A stretch of DNA of 58,021 nucleotides from an uncultured Prochlorococcus sp. (GTDB lineage: Bacteria; Cyanobacteriota; Cyanobacteriia; PCC-6307; Cyanobiaceae). The stretch lies in assembly GCA_902574425.1 (NCBI GenBank), contig CACGNA010000006.1:1-58021 (forward strand), read 5' to 3'. The position numbers were made by a program, and so were the translations under genes. This document shows, one piece after another, positions 36,368 through 44,881 of this stretch; the stretch's first letter is position 1; the number at the start of each line of letters is the position of its first letter. The notes beneath the pieces were generated by a model, which saw only the letters and a program-made list of their open reading frames with translations, was not told the origin of the DNA and searched no databases.

Positions 36368-37411
36368 TTATATATCTTTAATTGATTCTTTGATAAGAAC
36401 TTGAATTACTACAGCTAGAGGAAGAGATAAGATTAATCCTAATGGACCAAAAATGAATGTAAATCCAAATTGTGAGATTAGTGTTAAACCAGGTAGTAAA
36501 TTTGCTTTTTTCTTCATTATTGATGGCATTATTATATAGCTTTCAATATTTTGAATGATTACATAAGCTCCTAATACTACCAGTGGTTTCCAAAAATTAT
36601 CTAATAGTGCAATTGAAATTGGAAATATACCACTAATAACTGGACCTATATTTGGAATTATATTTAAAACCATTGCTATTAAAGCATTAGAAACAACATA
36701 TTTGACATCTAATATCGATAAAACTATTAATGATAACAGGCCTACTGATAATGAGCTTATGACCATAGAAAAGGTCCAGTTTGCTAGTGCAGTATTGCAT
36801 TTAGCCAGAATATTTCTAGATTTATTGCGATAATTTTTAGGAATTAATAGAAGTATATTTTCTATATATTGTTTTGGTTCAATAGATATCATCAAACTGA
36901 CTACTAAAACGAAGATTAATTTTAAAAATCCTGAGCCCAGATTTCCAGCTATATTTATTAAGTTCTTAAAACTTTCTTGAATAGCTTTAGCAATAGTTGC
37001 AGTATCTGGAATCGTAACTACATTATTTATAAGATTAAATATGTCTATAACATTTTCTGATTCTTCACCATAAAATAAGCTATTTAATTTGTTAATATTT
37101 GTATTTAGTAGAAAATTTATTTTAGATAAACCATTTGGAATATCAACTAGTATTTCATTAAATTCTTTTATAAATGGAGGCAAGACAAGAATAAAAATAG
37201 TAAATACTATTACCGATATAACTGTTAATACAAAAAACAAAGATAGTGACCGGGGGATCTTCAAACCCTTTTGAATTTGATTACATAAATTACATACAAT
37301 ATTTGAAATTACTAAAGAGCAAATTATTAATAGTAGGAAATCTCTTAAAATCCATATTATTAAAGATGTTATTAAAATTACTGCTAACTTGAAATATGCT
37401 GAACTATTCAA
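36368..37411 (-). CDS. AI-2E transporter family protein (PerM-like)
   Basis: A 347-residue membrane protein with about eight helices, including ALIAMVLNIIPNIGPVISGIFPI in the C-terminal half, a hallmark of the AI-2E/UPF0118 (PerM) family. Despite the family name, transport of autoinducer-2 is shown for few members; the Prochlorococcus protein more likely exports another solute or ion. It is 13 nt downstream of psb28 on the same strand, suggesting co-transcription. Confidence 0.88.
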   Translation of the reverse strand: MNSSAYFKLAVILITSLIIWILRDFLLLIICSLVISNIVCNLCNQIQKGLKIPRSLSLFFVLTVISVIVFTIFILVLPPFIKEFNEILVDIPNGLSKINFLLNTNINKLNSLFYGEESENVIDIFNLINNVVTIPDTATIAKAIQESFKNLINIAGNLGSGFLKLIFVLVVSLMISIEPKQYIENILLLIPKNYRNKSRNILAKCNTALANWTFSMVISSLSVGLLSLIVLSILDVKYVVSNALIAMVLNIIPNIGPVISGIFPISIALLDNFWKPLVVLGAYVIIQNIESYIIMPSIMKKKANLLPGLTLISQFGFTFIFGPLGLILSLPLAVVIQVLIKESIKDI

Positions 37412-37424
37412 TTTAGATAATATT

Positions 37425-37763
37425 CTACTTCTTCTCAGAATATCCTAATCCATTTGATTTAGCATAACTATTTGCAAATCTCATAAACCTATCAAAGTCT
37501 GAAATGTTCTTCCAAATATAAACTGCTTCTAAAAATATTGGCTCTCCATCTACAAACTTTACTTTAACTTCCCTAGTTAATAACTCACCTTCATTATCAA
37601 TCATACGCATTCCCGTGATTTCACCGTCTGCAATTGATGATAATGCCTGAGGTTTCTCAAAGGAAAATAATGCTTGACCCGTAGTGCCGTCTTTACTCCT
37701 AGTTAATCTTATTTCTGGAACTACTGGTTCATCAGTTCCTTGATAAAATTGTATTTTTGCCAT
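37425..37763 (-). CDS. psb28: Photosystem II assembly factor Psb28
   Basis: Soluble thylakoid-associated protein that binds early photosystem II assembly intermediates near CP47. The start at Met (37763) gives [23 protein letters not shown], the family opening; the remaining [32 protein letters not shown] and [19 protein letters not shown] are typical. A possible upstream ATG (37778) adds five residues. Length about 112 is normal. Confidence 0.95.
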   Translation of the reverse strand: MAKIQFYQGTDEPVVPEIRLTRSKDGTTGQALFSFEKPQALSSIADGEITGMRMIDNEGELLTREVKVKFVDGEPIFLEAVYIWKNISDFDRFMRFANSYAKSNGLGYSEKK

Positions 37764-37838
37764 TTTATTTGCTGTCATAATATTCGTATAATAATTTTTT
37801 ATTTTAGGAAATAATTTTCACTTTTGTTTATAAATATT

Positions 37839-38879
37839 TTATAAAACATTATTTATTAATTCTAAGATCTTTTCATCATAGTTTTTATCAGTTAAATCCA
37901 ATAACGTTATGTTTTCTTTCCCAACCTTTTCATATTCATAACATCTATCGTAATAATCCAAAACTGATCTGCAAACCAAGTCCCATCTCTCATTTTCAAT
38001 TGATTCTATAGCTATTTTTGTTCTTTGTGGTCCTAATCTTTTTTTTATCCTTAGTACAGATTCTTTGAGTTCTTCTTTATTAAATACACTATAAGTATCT
38101 ATTAACTCATCTAACCTGTTTTCTTCGCTCCTTAAAATCTCAATTCTCCTTGAAGTATTCATCTGATTGAAGAATTCATGAGGTATTTTGCATTTACCAA
38201 TATTTGCACTTTCAGCTTCAATAAAAATATTATTAATGGCTTTAAAGGTATTTAATTTTTCTGCAATTTTATTTTCAAATTGTTCATTTGTAGGTTGTTC
38301 CTTCATTCCTAAACCACCAAATGTACTACCTCTATGACAGGCAAATCCTTCAAGATCTATAGTTTGATATTTATATTTCTCTAGTAAAGTCAATAACCTT
38401 GTTTTCCCAGTTCCTGTTTTCCCCCCAATAATTAAAAAATTCCACTTTTTTGAGAAACTATCTAATATCCATCTCCTATATGTTTTGTATCCTCCTTTAA
38501 GTGTAATGGTATTGTATTTATATTTTTCTAATAACCAAGCAATACTTTGTGATCGCATTCCCCCTCTAGAACAATATATTCTAATTGATATTTCATTATT
38601 ATTTTCAGGAATAATTTTATGAGAGTCAATATTCATAAATAAATTATCAAGAAGTAATTTCAATTTTTTTTCAAAAAATTTTAATCCCTCTATTACTGCT
38701 ATTTCCCTCCCTCTTTTTTTATAAATTGTCCCAATTATTGATCTCTCATTATTATCAAATAATGGAATGTTAATAGAATTAGGCATATGTCCTTTATAAT
38801 ATTCACTCGGGCTCCTAACATCTATAAGTGGTCCTTTAAAACTTCTAAATTTCTCTAGTTCTATACTTTTGGAATACAT
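37839..38879 (-). CDS. mnmH: tRNA 2-selenouridine synthase (SelU/MnmH)
   Basis: Enzyme that replaces sulfur of 2-thiouridine in the wobble position of some tRNAs with selenium, through a geranylated intermediate. Of the 346 residues, the N-terminal rhodanese domain has the catalytic Cys103 in YCSRGGMRSQS, and the P-loop is GGKTGTGKT (152-160). The C-terminal part is helical. Whether selenophosphate is available depends on selD, which is not in the window. It diverges from the GUN4 gene with only 33 bp between start codons. Confidence 0.93.
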   Translation of the reverse strand: MYSKSIELEKFRSFKGPLIDVRSPSEYYKGHMPNSINIPLFDNNERSIIGTIYKKRGREIAVIEGLKFFEKKLKLLLDNLFMNIDSHKIIPENNNEISIRIYCSRGGMRSQSIAWLLEKYKYNTITLKGGYKTYRRWILDSFSKKWNFLIIGGKTGTGKTRLLTLLEKYKYQTIDLEGFACHRGSTFGGLGMKEQPTNEQFENKIAEKLNTFKAINNIFIEAESANIGKCKIPHEFFNQMNTSRRIEILRSEENRLDELIDTYSVFNKEELKESVLRIKKRLGPQRTKIAIESIENERWDLVCRSVLDYYDRCYEYEKVGKENITLLDLTDKNYDEKILELINNVL

Positions 38880-38912
38880 TGATAGTTTTTGTTTTTAGGT
38901 TAATTTATTAAA

Positions 38913-39632
38913 ATGACTAACAAAGAAAAAGATAACGATAGTAATCCTACATTAGATCTGATAAATAAATTTGTAGATTCAAATCAAAGAAAAAGAATAA
39001 ATTTATTAACTCAAATAGAAGATGAAGTGGATAATATTTTTAAACTTGGTCATTCATTGTTTGAAATCTTTGATAGTGACGGTGATGACTGGGCTGCGGG
39101 TTGGTTATTGCAAGTTTTAAAAAGATATAAGCCTGATTTCTTTGATAATGCCAAATTCAATGATTGGTTTAATACCTATTCAGAAATTGATATTAATTAT
39201 GCAGAATTGCAATTGATGTTAGTTGAGCAGAAATTTGAAGAAGCTGATAGATTAACAAGCAGTTACTTAAGGAAGTTAGCAGGAAAACTAGCTGAAAAAC
39301 GTGGATATGTTTTCTATAGTGAGGTTAATAATATGTCAGGTAAAGATCTACAAACAATTGATAGATTATGGACTATTTATTCTACTGGTAGATTTGGCTT
39401 TTCTATTCAGGCAATGATTTTAAAATCAGTAGGAAAGAAATATGAATTGTTGTGGCCTAAAATAGGATGGAAAAAAGATGGTTTATGGACAAGATATCCC
39501 TCTTCTTTTTGTTGGTCATTAAAGGCTCCTGATGGACATATGCCTCTTATAAATCAATTAAGAGGAGTAAGGCTTATGGACTCTATTCTTAGACATCCTG
39601 CTATAGCTGAGAGACACAACAATATACTTTAA
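38913..39632 (+). CDS. GUN4 domain protein, tetrapyrrole regulator
   Basis: GUN4 binds Mg-protoporphyrin and stimulates magnesium chelatase in chlorophyll synthesis. The 239-residue protein has a helical N-terminal extension (about 1-85) followed by the GUN4 core: LQLMLVEQKFEEADRLTSSYL, FSIQAMILKSVGKKYELLWPKIGWK and RYPSSFCWSLKAPDGHMPLINQLRG. It is complete. Nearby photosynthesis-linked gene psb28 is on the opposite strand. Confidence 0.92.
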   Translation: MTNKEKDNDSNPTLDLINKFVDSNQRKRINLLTQIEDEVDNIFKLGHSLFEIFDSDGDDWAAGWLLQVLKRYKPDFFDNAKFNDWFNTYSEIDINYAELQLMLVEQKFEEADRLTSSYLRKLAGKLAEKRGYVFYSEVNNMSGKDLQTIDRLWTIYSTGRFGFSIQAMILKSVGKKYELLWPKIGWKKDGLWTRYPSSFCWSLKAPDGHMPLINQLRGVRLMDSILRHPAIAERHNNIL

Positions 39633-39680
39633 AATAAGGTATTTAATAAGTTAAAATTAGGTTAGTATCAAAATATTATT

Positions 39681-40115
39681 ATGTCCTTCTTTCAGGGCAA
39701 AAATATTTTTAAAAAATTCCTAAAGAGTTCAAGGATTAACTGGTCTATTTTTGAATTTGAATCTTCATTACAATTAAATGAATTTGTAGATCAATTACTA
39801 GAACCCATTAATAGAACTCAATCAAGCTACCTCATCAAACTTGGCTTACATGAAGCCCTTGTTAACGCAGTTAAACATGGAAATAAATTAGATCCAACTA
39901 AAAATATTAGAGTAAGAAGAATTATTACTCCTAATTGGTGTGTTTGGCAAATCCAGGATCAAGGTAATGGTTTAGAAATAAAAAAAAGAAATTACAAATT
40001 ACCAAAAAAAGTAAATAGTATTAATGGACGTGGCTTATACATTATTAATGAATGTTTTGATGATATTAGATGGAGTAATAAAGGTAATAGGCTTCAATTG
40101 GCTTTAAAAAGGTGA
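39681..40115 (+). CDS. RsbW-type anti-sigma factor / serine kinase
   Basis: A 144-residue GHKL ATPase domain. The N-box is GLHEALVNAVKHGNKL (Glu58, Asn62, His66), the G1 box is DQGNGLEI (93-100), and GRGLYIINECFDDI gives G2. Such proteins phosphorylate a STAS antagonist and hold a sigma factor or other target. No STAS gene is adjacent; one is found at 15313-15678. Its 3' end overlaps the converging gene by 22 nt. Confidence 0.88.
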   Translation: MSFFQGKNIFKKFLKSSRINWSIFEFESSLQLNEFVDQLLEPINRTQSSYLIKLGLHEALVNAVKHGNKLDPTKNIRVRRIITPNWCVWQIQDQGNGLEIKKRNYKLPKKVNSINGRGLYIINECFDDIRWSNKGNRLQLALKR

Positions 40116-40357
40116 TTTTTACTGGGACAAGGTTTATCAACGTTAATTTCTTTTAACCATTTAATACTTTCTTCCATATATTCAATGGTTTCTTTCTCAT
40201 TACAAGAAATAATTAATTGACATAACGCTGCTGAAATAAGTTCTGCAGATCTTTTATATTTGTTTCCTTTATCAATATGCCATTTTGTATGATCAATTTT
40301 TAATTTTCCATTAAGACTTTGCACAAGCTTAATAGTATCTTTATCCCAATATGTCAT
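40094..40357 (-). CDS. Small conserved cyanobacterial protein (DUF6439-like)
   Basis: An 87-residue soluble protein with a helical core SAELISAALCQLIISCNEKETIEYMEESIKWLKEI (about 38-72) and a PCPSKN tail. Its layout (AELLAAAL plus a second helix ending WLK) resembles a small cyanobacterial family I recall as DUF6439, though the match is weak. It is 13 nt downstream of the methyltransferase gene and in the same direction. Confidence 0.6.
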   Translation of the reverse strand: MTYWDKDTIKLVQSLNGKLKIDHTKWHIDKGNKYKRSAELISAALCQLIISCNEKETIEYMEESIKWLKEINVDKPCPSKNHLFKAN

Positions 40358-40370
40358 AGAAGTTTTTGAT

Positions 40371-41426
40371 CTACTTTACAGCAGACCATACTTTGGTCAT
40401 AAAAAAGGAATTTGAATTAACATTTTTAAAACCAACTTCTTCGAGTTTAGAATTTATGTCCTCTTTTATGTAATCACAATAAAAAGGCTCATGAAAAGTT
40501 TTATAGAAATTTTCCATTATGGATGTAAAGTCAGGGGAATCACTTATTTGAATCGAATCTGCTAATACTAATGTTCCGGAAGGTTCAAGTACTCTAAAAA
40601 ATTCATTTAATACTTTAGCTCTAACTGTTCTCGGTAATTCATGAAATAAAAAAACACAAGAAATGCATTGAATGCTGTTATCCTCGAAAGGTAATTCTTC
40701 GGCATTACCTTTTATTAATTCAATTAAATCCCCATCAAGATCTGAAATATATCTACTCGCCTCTTTCAAGTATGAATCAGATAAATCAATTCCTGTAATT
40801 TTTTCTTTGGGGAATGCTCCTCTTAATTGTTTTAATGTCCTTCCTGAACCAGTAGCTACATCAAGAATTTTTATAGAACTTTTTTTTCTATCACTAAAAT
40901 TTTCAAGTCCTTCTTTTATTGGCTTTATGATTCTCCTCCTCATTGAGTCAGCACTTCCATTAAAAAGTATCTCTACTTGTAAATCGTAAATACTAGCTGA
41001 AAATTCTGATAAATAACCATCTGTTTGATGGTGAAAGTTTCTTAGGTAATAGTGAGGATAATTATCTTTTTCAATCGATTTTGGAAGATCATCAAAGTTT
41101 TGGTTTCTTCGTCTATTCCATGTATTAGGCATATCTAGCCAAATTTTAGGATATTGACTCAAATATCTAAGCCATGGTTCATCAAACAATAATTTTTTTG
41201 GATATATATTTTTTTCTGCATCATTCCAATCTTCCTCTCTTAATAAATCCATTGAGTTTTGGATTTGTAATAAAAGGTTCTTATCTATATCAAAGTTTTC
41301 TAGATTAGAATCGGGAAGAATAAAGTTCATTATCCTTGAACTAATTTGCTTATGAGCAAATCCAGCAATGCTTTTACTCTGTTGAAGCGTTTTATATGCA
41401 ATTTTTGAAATAGATTCCCTAGCCAT
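40371..41426 (-). CDS. Class I SAM-dependent methyltransferase
   Basis: A 351-residue protein. After an N-terminal region of about 170 residues rich in helices, motif I is KILDVATGSGRTLKQLRG, followed by GIDLSDSYLKEA, IELIKGNAEELPFEDNSI and a CVFLFHELPRTVRAKVL segment, typical of UbiE-like small-molecule methyltransferases. The long N-terminal part, which includes a motif PYHYYLRNFHHQTDGYLS-like region, is common in cyanobacterial homologues. The substrate is unknown. The start is ATG 41426; the gene lies behind the glnA terminator. Confidence 0.82.
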   Translation of the reverse strand: MARESISKIAYKTLQQSKSIAGFAHKQISSRIMNFILPDSNLENFDIDKNLLLQIQNSMDLLREEDWNDAEKNIYPKKLLFDEPWLRYLSQYPKIWLDMPNTWNRRRNQNFDDLPKSIEKDNYPHYYLRNFHHQTDGYLSEFSASIYDLQVEILFNGSADSMRRRIIKPIKEGLENFSDRKKSSIKILDVATGSGRTLKQLRGAFPKEKITGIDLSDSYLKEASRYISDLDGDLIELIKGNAEELPFEDNSIQCISCVFLFHELPRTVRAKVLNEFFRVLEPSGTLVLADSIQISDSPDFTSIMENFYKTFHEPFYCDYIKEDINSKLEEVGFKNVNSNSFFMTKVWSAVK

Positions 41427-41454
41427 TTTTAAATTTATATATATATATTCCAAC

Positions 41455-41502
41455 AAAAAAAAAATCAATTTGAGAATATTTTGTGATAATTCTCAAATTG
41501 AT
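41455..41502 (-). terminator. Intrinsic terminator of glnA
   Basis: A perfect 15-bp stem (41462-41476 with 41488-41502; AATCAATTTGAGAAT and its complement) with an 11-nt loop. Read on the minus strand it lies 26 nt after the glnA stop and is followed by nine T (complement of A55-A63). This is the clearest terminator in the window. Confidence 0.92.
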
Positions 41503-41528
41503 TAATGTGAACCTTTAGATTCTCTTAC

Positions 41529-42950
41529 TTATGCGTCATAGTACATGAAGAATTCATGTGGATGTGGCCTCTGTCTTAATTGTTGTACCTCTTCGTATTT
41601 TATATCGATAAAGTTATCAATAAAATCTTCTGTAAATACTCCACCAGCTAATAGATAATCCTTATCTGCTTTGAGTGCATTAAGTGAATCATTAAGAGAT
41701 GAAGGAACGGTATCAATTTTTGCAAGTTCATCTGCTGGAAGTTCGAATAAATCAACATCTACACCATCACCAGGATCTATTTGATTTTTAATCCCATCAA
41801 TACCAGCAAGCATCATTACGGAGAAAGCTAAATATGGGTTAGCAAGGGCGTCACCTGATCTAAATTCTAATCTTTTGGCTTTTGGACTTGGACCTGTTAA
41901 AGGTATTCTGACAGCAGCGGATCTATTACCCTCAGAATAAACTAGATTAACAGGTGCTTCGAATCCTGGAACCAATCTTTTGTAACTGTTTGTAGTTGGA
42001 TTAGTAAATGCTAGGAATGAAGGGGCATGTTTAAGTATTCCTCCGATGTACCATCTAGCTGTTTGAGATAAATTTGCATAAGCACCTTCTCCAAAGAATA
42101 ATGGCTCTCCACTCTTCCACAAACTTTGGTGAACATGCATTCCAGTACCATTATCGTTAAATACAGGCTTAGGCATAAAGGTAGCTGTTTTGCCATACTT
42201 TTTAGCTACATTTCTTACCACATATTTATACGTCATAACGTTATCAGCAGCATTTATTAAAGAATCAAATTTCATTCCGAGTTCGTGTTGGCCTGCACCA
42301 GCAACTTCATGGTGATGTTTCTCTGTAGGGATACCTAATTCACCCATAAGAAGAAGCATCTCAGATCTGATATCTTGCGCAGTATCATTTGGTGCTACTG
42401 GAAAATATCCTTCTTTATACTGTATTTTGTATCCTAAGTTTCCACCTTCTTCTATTCTCCCTGTATTCCATGGTGCTTCAATAGTATCTACACTATAAAA
42501 ACAACCTCCTTCTTTAGAATCATATCTAACATCATCAAATAAAAAGAATTCTGGCTCTGGTCCAAAAAATGCAGTATCTGCTATGCCAGTAGAGCTTAAA
42601 TATTTTAATGCCTTTTGAGCTAAAGCTCTTGGACATCTATCATAAGGCTCACCGCTTCTTGGCTCTTGAATAGAGCAAATCATACTAAGAGTTTTATGTT
42701 TATAAAAAGGATCGATCCATGCTGTACTTGCATCAGGCACCATTGACATATCAGATGCATTAATTGCTTTCCAACCTCTTATTGATGACCCATCAAACGC
42801 TAAGCCTTCTGTAAAAGAATCCTCTTCTATCATGTCTGATGTAAGTGTTAAATGTTGCCATTTTCCATGAATATCTGTGAATTTTAAATCGATGAGTTCA
42901 ATTCCTTCGTCTTTAATTTGACTTAAAACATCTTGAGGTGACTTAGACAT
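41529..42950 (-). CDS. glnA: Glutamine synthetase, type I
   Basis: Central nitrogen-assimilation enzyme: glutamate + ammonia + ATP to glutamine. The 473-residue protein has the N-terminal beta-grasp domain ([13 protein letters not shown]), the ATP/metal-binding segments [34 protein letters not shown] and the adenylate-flanking NRSAAVRIP. It is intact. Upstream is an NtcA-type activator site with a matching -10 box, and downstream a strong terminator, so glnA is a single-gene transcript responsive to nitrogen. It would take up ammonia from urease. Confidence 0.99.
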   Translation of the reverse strand: MSKSPQDVLSQIKDEGIELIDLKFTDIHGKWQHLTLTSDMIEEDSFTEGLAFDGSSIRGWKAINASDMSMVPDASTAWIDPFYKHKTLSMICSIQEPRSGEPYDRCPRALAQKALKYLSSTGIADTAFFGPEPEFFLFDDVRYDSKEGGCFYSVDTIEAPWNTGRIEEGGNLGYKIQYKEGYFPVAPNDTAQDIRSEMLLLMGELGIPTEKHHHEVAGAGQHELGMKFDSLINAADNVMTYKYVVRNVAKKYGKTATFMPKPVFNDNGTGMHVHQSLWKSGEPLFFGEGAYANLSQTARWYIGGILKHAPSFLAFTNPTTNSYKRLVPGFEAPVNLVYSEGNRSAAVRIPLTGPSPKAKRLEFRSGDALANPYLAFSVMMLAGIDGIKNQIDPGDGVDVDLFELPADELAKIDTVPSSLNDSLNALKADKDYLLAGGVFTEDFIDNFIDIKYEEVQQLRQRPHPHEFFMYYDA

Positions 42951-42971
42951 AATTTTTTAATACCTTCTATG

Positions 42972-43013
42972 AAATTAATAACTTGATGATTCTTGTTATG
43001 TATCAACCGTAAC
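42972..43013 (-). promoter_or_regulatory. NtcA-dependent glnA promoter
   Basis: On the minus strand GTTACGGTTGATAC (43013-43000) differs from the NtcA consensus GTA-N8-TAC by one base. Exactly 22 nt later is TAATTT (42977-42972), a fit to the -10 TAN3T. This spacing is the canonical class II NtcA-activated arrangement. A start site a few bases further on would give a leader of roughly 15 nt in front of glnA (start 42950). Confidence 0.78.
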
Positions 43014-43163
43014 TTTTTTTAAGACTAGATGACTTCTTTTAGTGTTTCAAGTCATAAGTTTAATAATTGTTTACCTAAATATTTAAATTGAATGAATTTC
43101 TTTAAATAAATCTCGCTTATGCGGCGATATTAGTCTAATTTAAAAGTAATTGAATGTAATGCT

Positions 43164-44348
43164 TTGACAGAGGCAAAACTTATTTCTGCTTTAAATGAAG
43201 AGAATTTATCTCATTTCTCAAAGACTTATGTTCCCTCTAGACTTTTATTAGGTCCAGGTCCTTCTAACGCACATCCAGAAGTTTTAAACGCTCTTTCCCT
43301 AAATCCAATCGGTCATCTAGATGAAGCATATATTTCATTAATGTCTGATGTTCAACAACTTCTAAGATACACCTGGCAATGCAATAATCGTCTTACTCTC
43401 CCAATGAGTGGTACTGGAAGTGCAGCTATGGAAGCTTCAATAGCGAATTTTATTGAGGAAGGAGAAAAAATTCTTATCGCTAAAAAAGGATATTTTGGAG
43501 ACAGACTTGTTGATATGGCTACTAGATATAAAGCAGATATATCTATTATGGAAAAACCTTGGGGTGAATCTTTTTCTTATGAAGAAATCAAGTATGAAAT
43601 AGAGACTAAAAAACCAGCTATATTTGCTATTGTTCACGCTGAAACATCTAGTGGGGTTTTACAACCTCTTGATGGAATTGGTGATGTATGTAGAAAAAAT
43701 AACTGCTTGTTTTTAGTTGACGCAGTTACTTCCCTTGGCGCTTTAGAACTATTGATAGATGAATGGAAAATAGATTTAGCGTATAGTTGTAGCCAGAAGG
43801 GATTAAGTTGCCCGCCTGGATTAAGTCCTTTTACAATGAATGAGAGAGCTGAAGAAAAACTAAGTTCAAGAAAAACAAAAGTTCCTAACTGGTATTTAGA
43901 TTTATCCCTTTTAAATAAATATTGGGGTTCAGATCGCGTTTACCATCATACCGCCCCTGTAAATATGAATTTTGCTATTCGAGAGGGTTTACGATTAATT
44001 GCAAATGAAGGTTTAGAGAATGTTTGGAATAGGCATAATACCAATGCAAGGAAACTGTGGAATGGTTTAGAAAGTCTAGGCATGGAATTACATGTTTCAA
44101 TAGATTATCGATTGCCAACTCTTACAACAGTTAAGATCCCACCAGCAGTTGATGGAGATGGTTTTAGAAATCATCTTTTAAGAAACTTTGGAATAGAAAT
44201 AGGAAATGGACTTGGAGAATTGTCTGGTAAGGTATGGCGAATAGGATTAATGGGCTTTAACTCAAGTGAAGAGAATGTCGACAGATTATTAAACCTATTT
44301 GATACTGAGTTAAAGAAATATTCTATTTTTGAGTCCTCAACTTTTTAA
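43164..44348 (+). CDS. Serine/alanine-glyoxylate aminotransferase family (class V)
   Basis: PLP enzyme of 394 residues, start TTG 43164. The cofactor lysine is at about 212 in CSQKGLSCPPGLS, and the block LLLGPGPSNAHPEVL together with GTGSAAMEASIAN is typical of class V aminotransferases of the AgxT/Spt group. It probably transaminates glyoxylate in photorespiration, using serine or alanine. It diverges from glnA across a 213-bp region, placing nitrogen and glyoxylate handling side by side. The donor amino acid is not resolvable by eye. Confidence 0.88.
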   Translation: MTEAKLISALNEENLSHFSKTYVPSRLLLGPGPSNAHPEVLNALSLNPIGHLDEAYISLMSDVQQLLRYTWQCNNRLTLPMSGTGSAAMEASIANFIEEGEKILIAKKGYFGDRLVDMATRYKADISIMEKPWGESFSYEEIKYEIETKKPAIFAIVHAETSSGVLQPLDGIGDVCRKNNCLFLVDAVTSLGALELLIDEWKIDLAYSCSQKGLSCPPGLSPFTMNERAEEKLSSRKTKVPNWYLDLSLLNKYWGSDRVYHHTAPVNMNFAIREGLRLIANEGLENVWNRHNTNARKLWNGLESLGMELHVSIDYRLPTLTTVKIPPAVDGDGFRNHLLRNFGIEIGNGLGELSGKVWRIGLMGFNSSEENVDRLLNLFDTELKKYSIFESSTF

Positions 44349-44838
44349 ACCATAATTTTAATATTTGACTGCATTCTTCTTCTAATATACCCCCTACAAT
44401 TTCCATCTTGTGATGAGAGCTTTCATGCTTTGATAAGTCAATTGACCCTCCCAATCCACCTCTTTTCTTATCGTAGGCACCAAAAACAACTTTACCCATC
44501 CTCGCTTGAATAAGTGCCGATGCACACATGGTACATGGTTCTAAGTTTGTTATAGTAATACATTCATTAAATCTCCAGTCATTTTTTATTAGAGATGCCT
44601 GCCTTAGTGCAATTATCTCAGCATGACCTAATGGGTCTTTATTTACACTTCTCCTGTTAACCCCTCTTCCAATACATCTTCCTCTTTCATCTAAAATTAT
44701 TGAAGAGATTGGTAGCAGAACTTTTCCAATTTTTTCTGATCTTCTTAATATAGAATTCATCCATTTAATGTAATTTAAATTATTTGTTTCTTTATGTGGA
44801 TCATTATTACTATTTCCATTTTCAAAAATATTCCTCAT
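44323..44838 (-). CDS. tadA: tRNA-specific adenosine deaminase
   Basis: Converts A34 to inosine in tRNA-Arg. The 171-residue protein has the zinc motifs HAEIIAL (His72, Glu74) and PCTMCASAL (Cys102, Cys105), and GVNRRSVNKDPLGHAE around the active site. A 24-residue N-terminal extension precedes the usual start. It converges with the aminotransferase gene, the 3' ends overlapping by 26 nt. Confidence 0.95.
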   Translation of the reverse strand: MRNIFENGNSNNDPHKETNNLNYIKWMNSILRRSEKIGKVLLPISSIILDERGRCIGRGVNRRSVNKDPLGHAEIIALRQASLIKNDWRFNECITITNLEPCTMCASALIQARMGKVVFGAYDKKRGGLGGSIDLSKHESSHHKMEIVGGILEEECSQILKLWFKKLRTQK

Positions 44839-44881
44839 TTAACAATATTGAGAATAGACTTATTAATAGATATTTTATCTG

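Noticed and set aside
43100-43163. Small RNA with a TCGC/GCGA hairpin upstream of the aminotransferase
   Set aside because: The stem has only four pairs and no T-tract follows; not enough to call an RNA.
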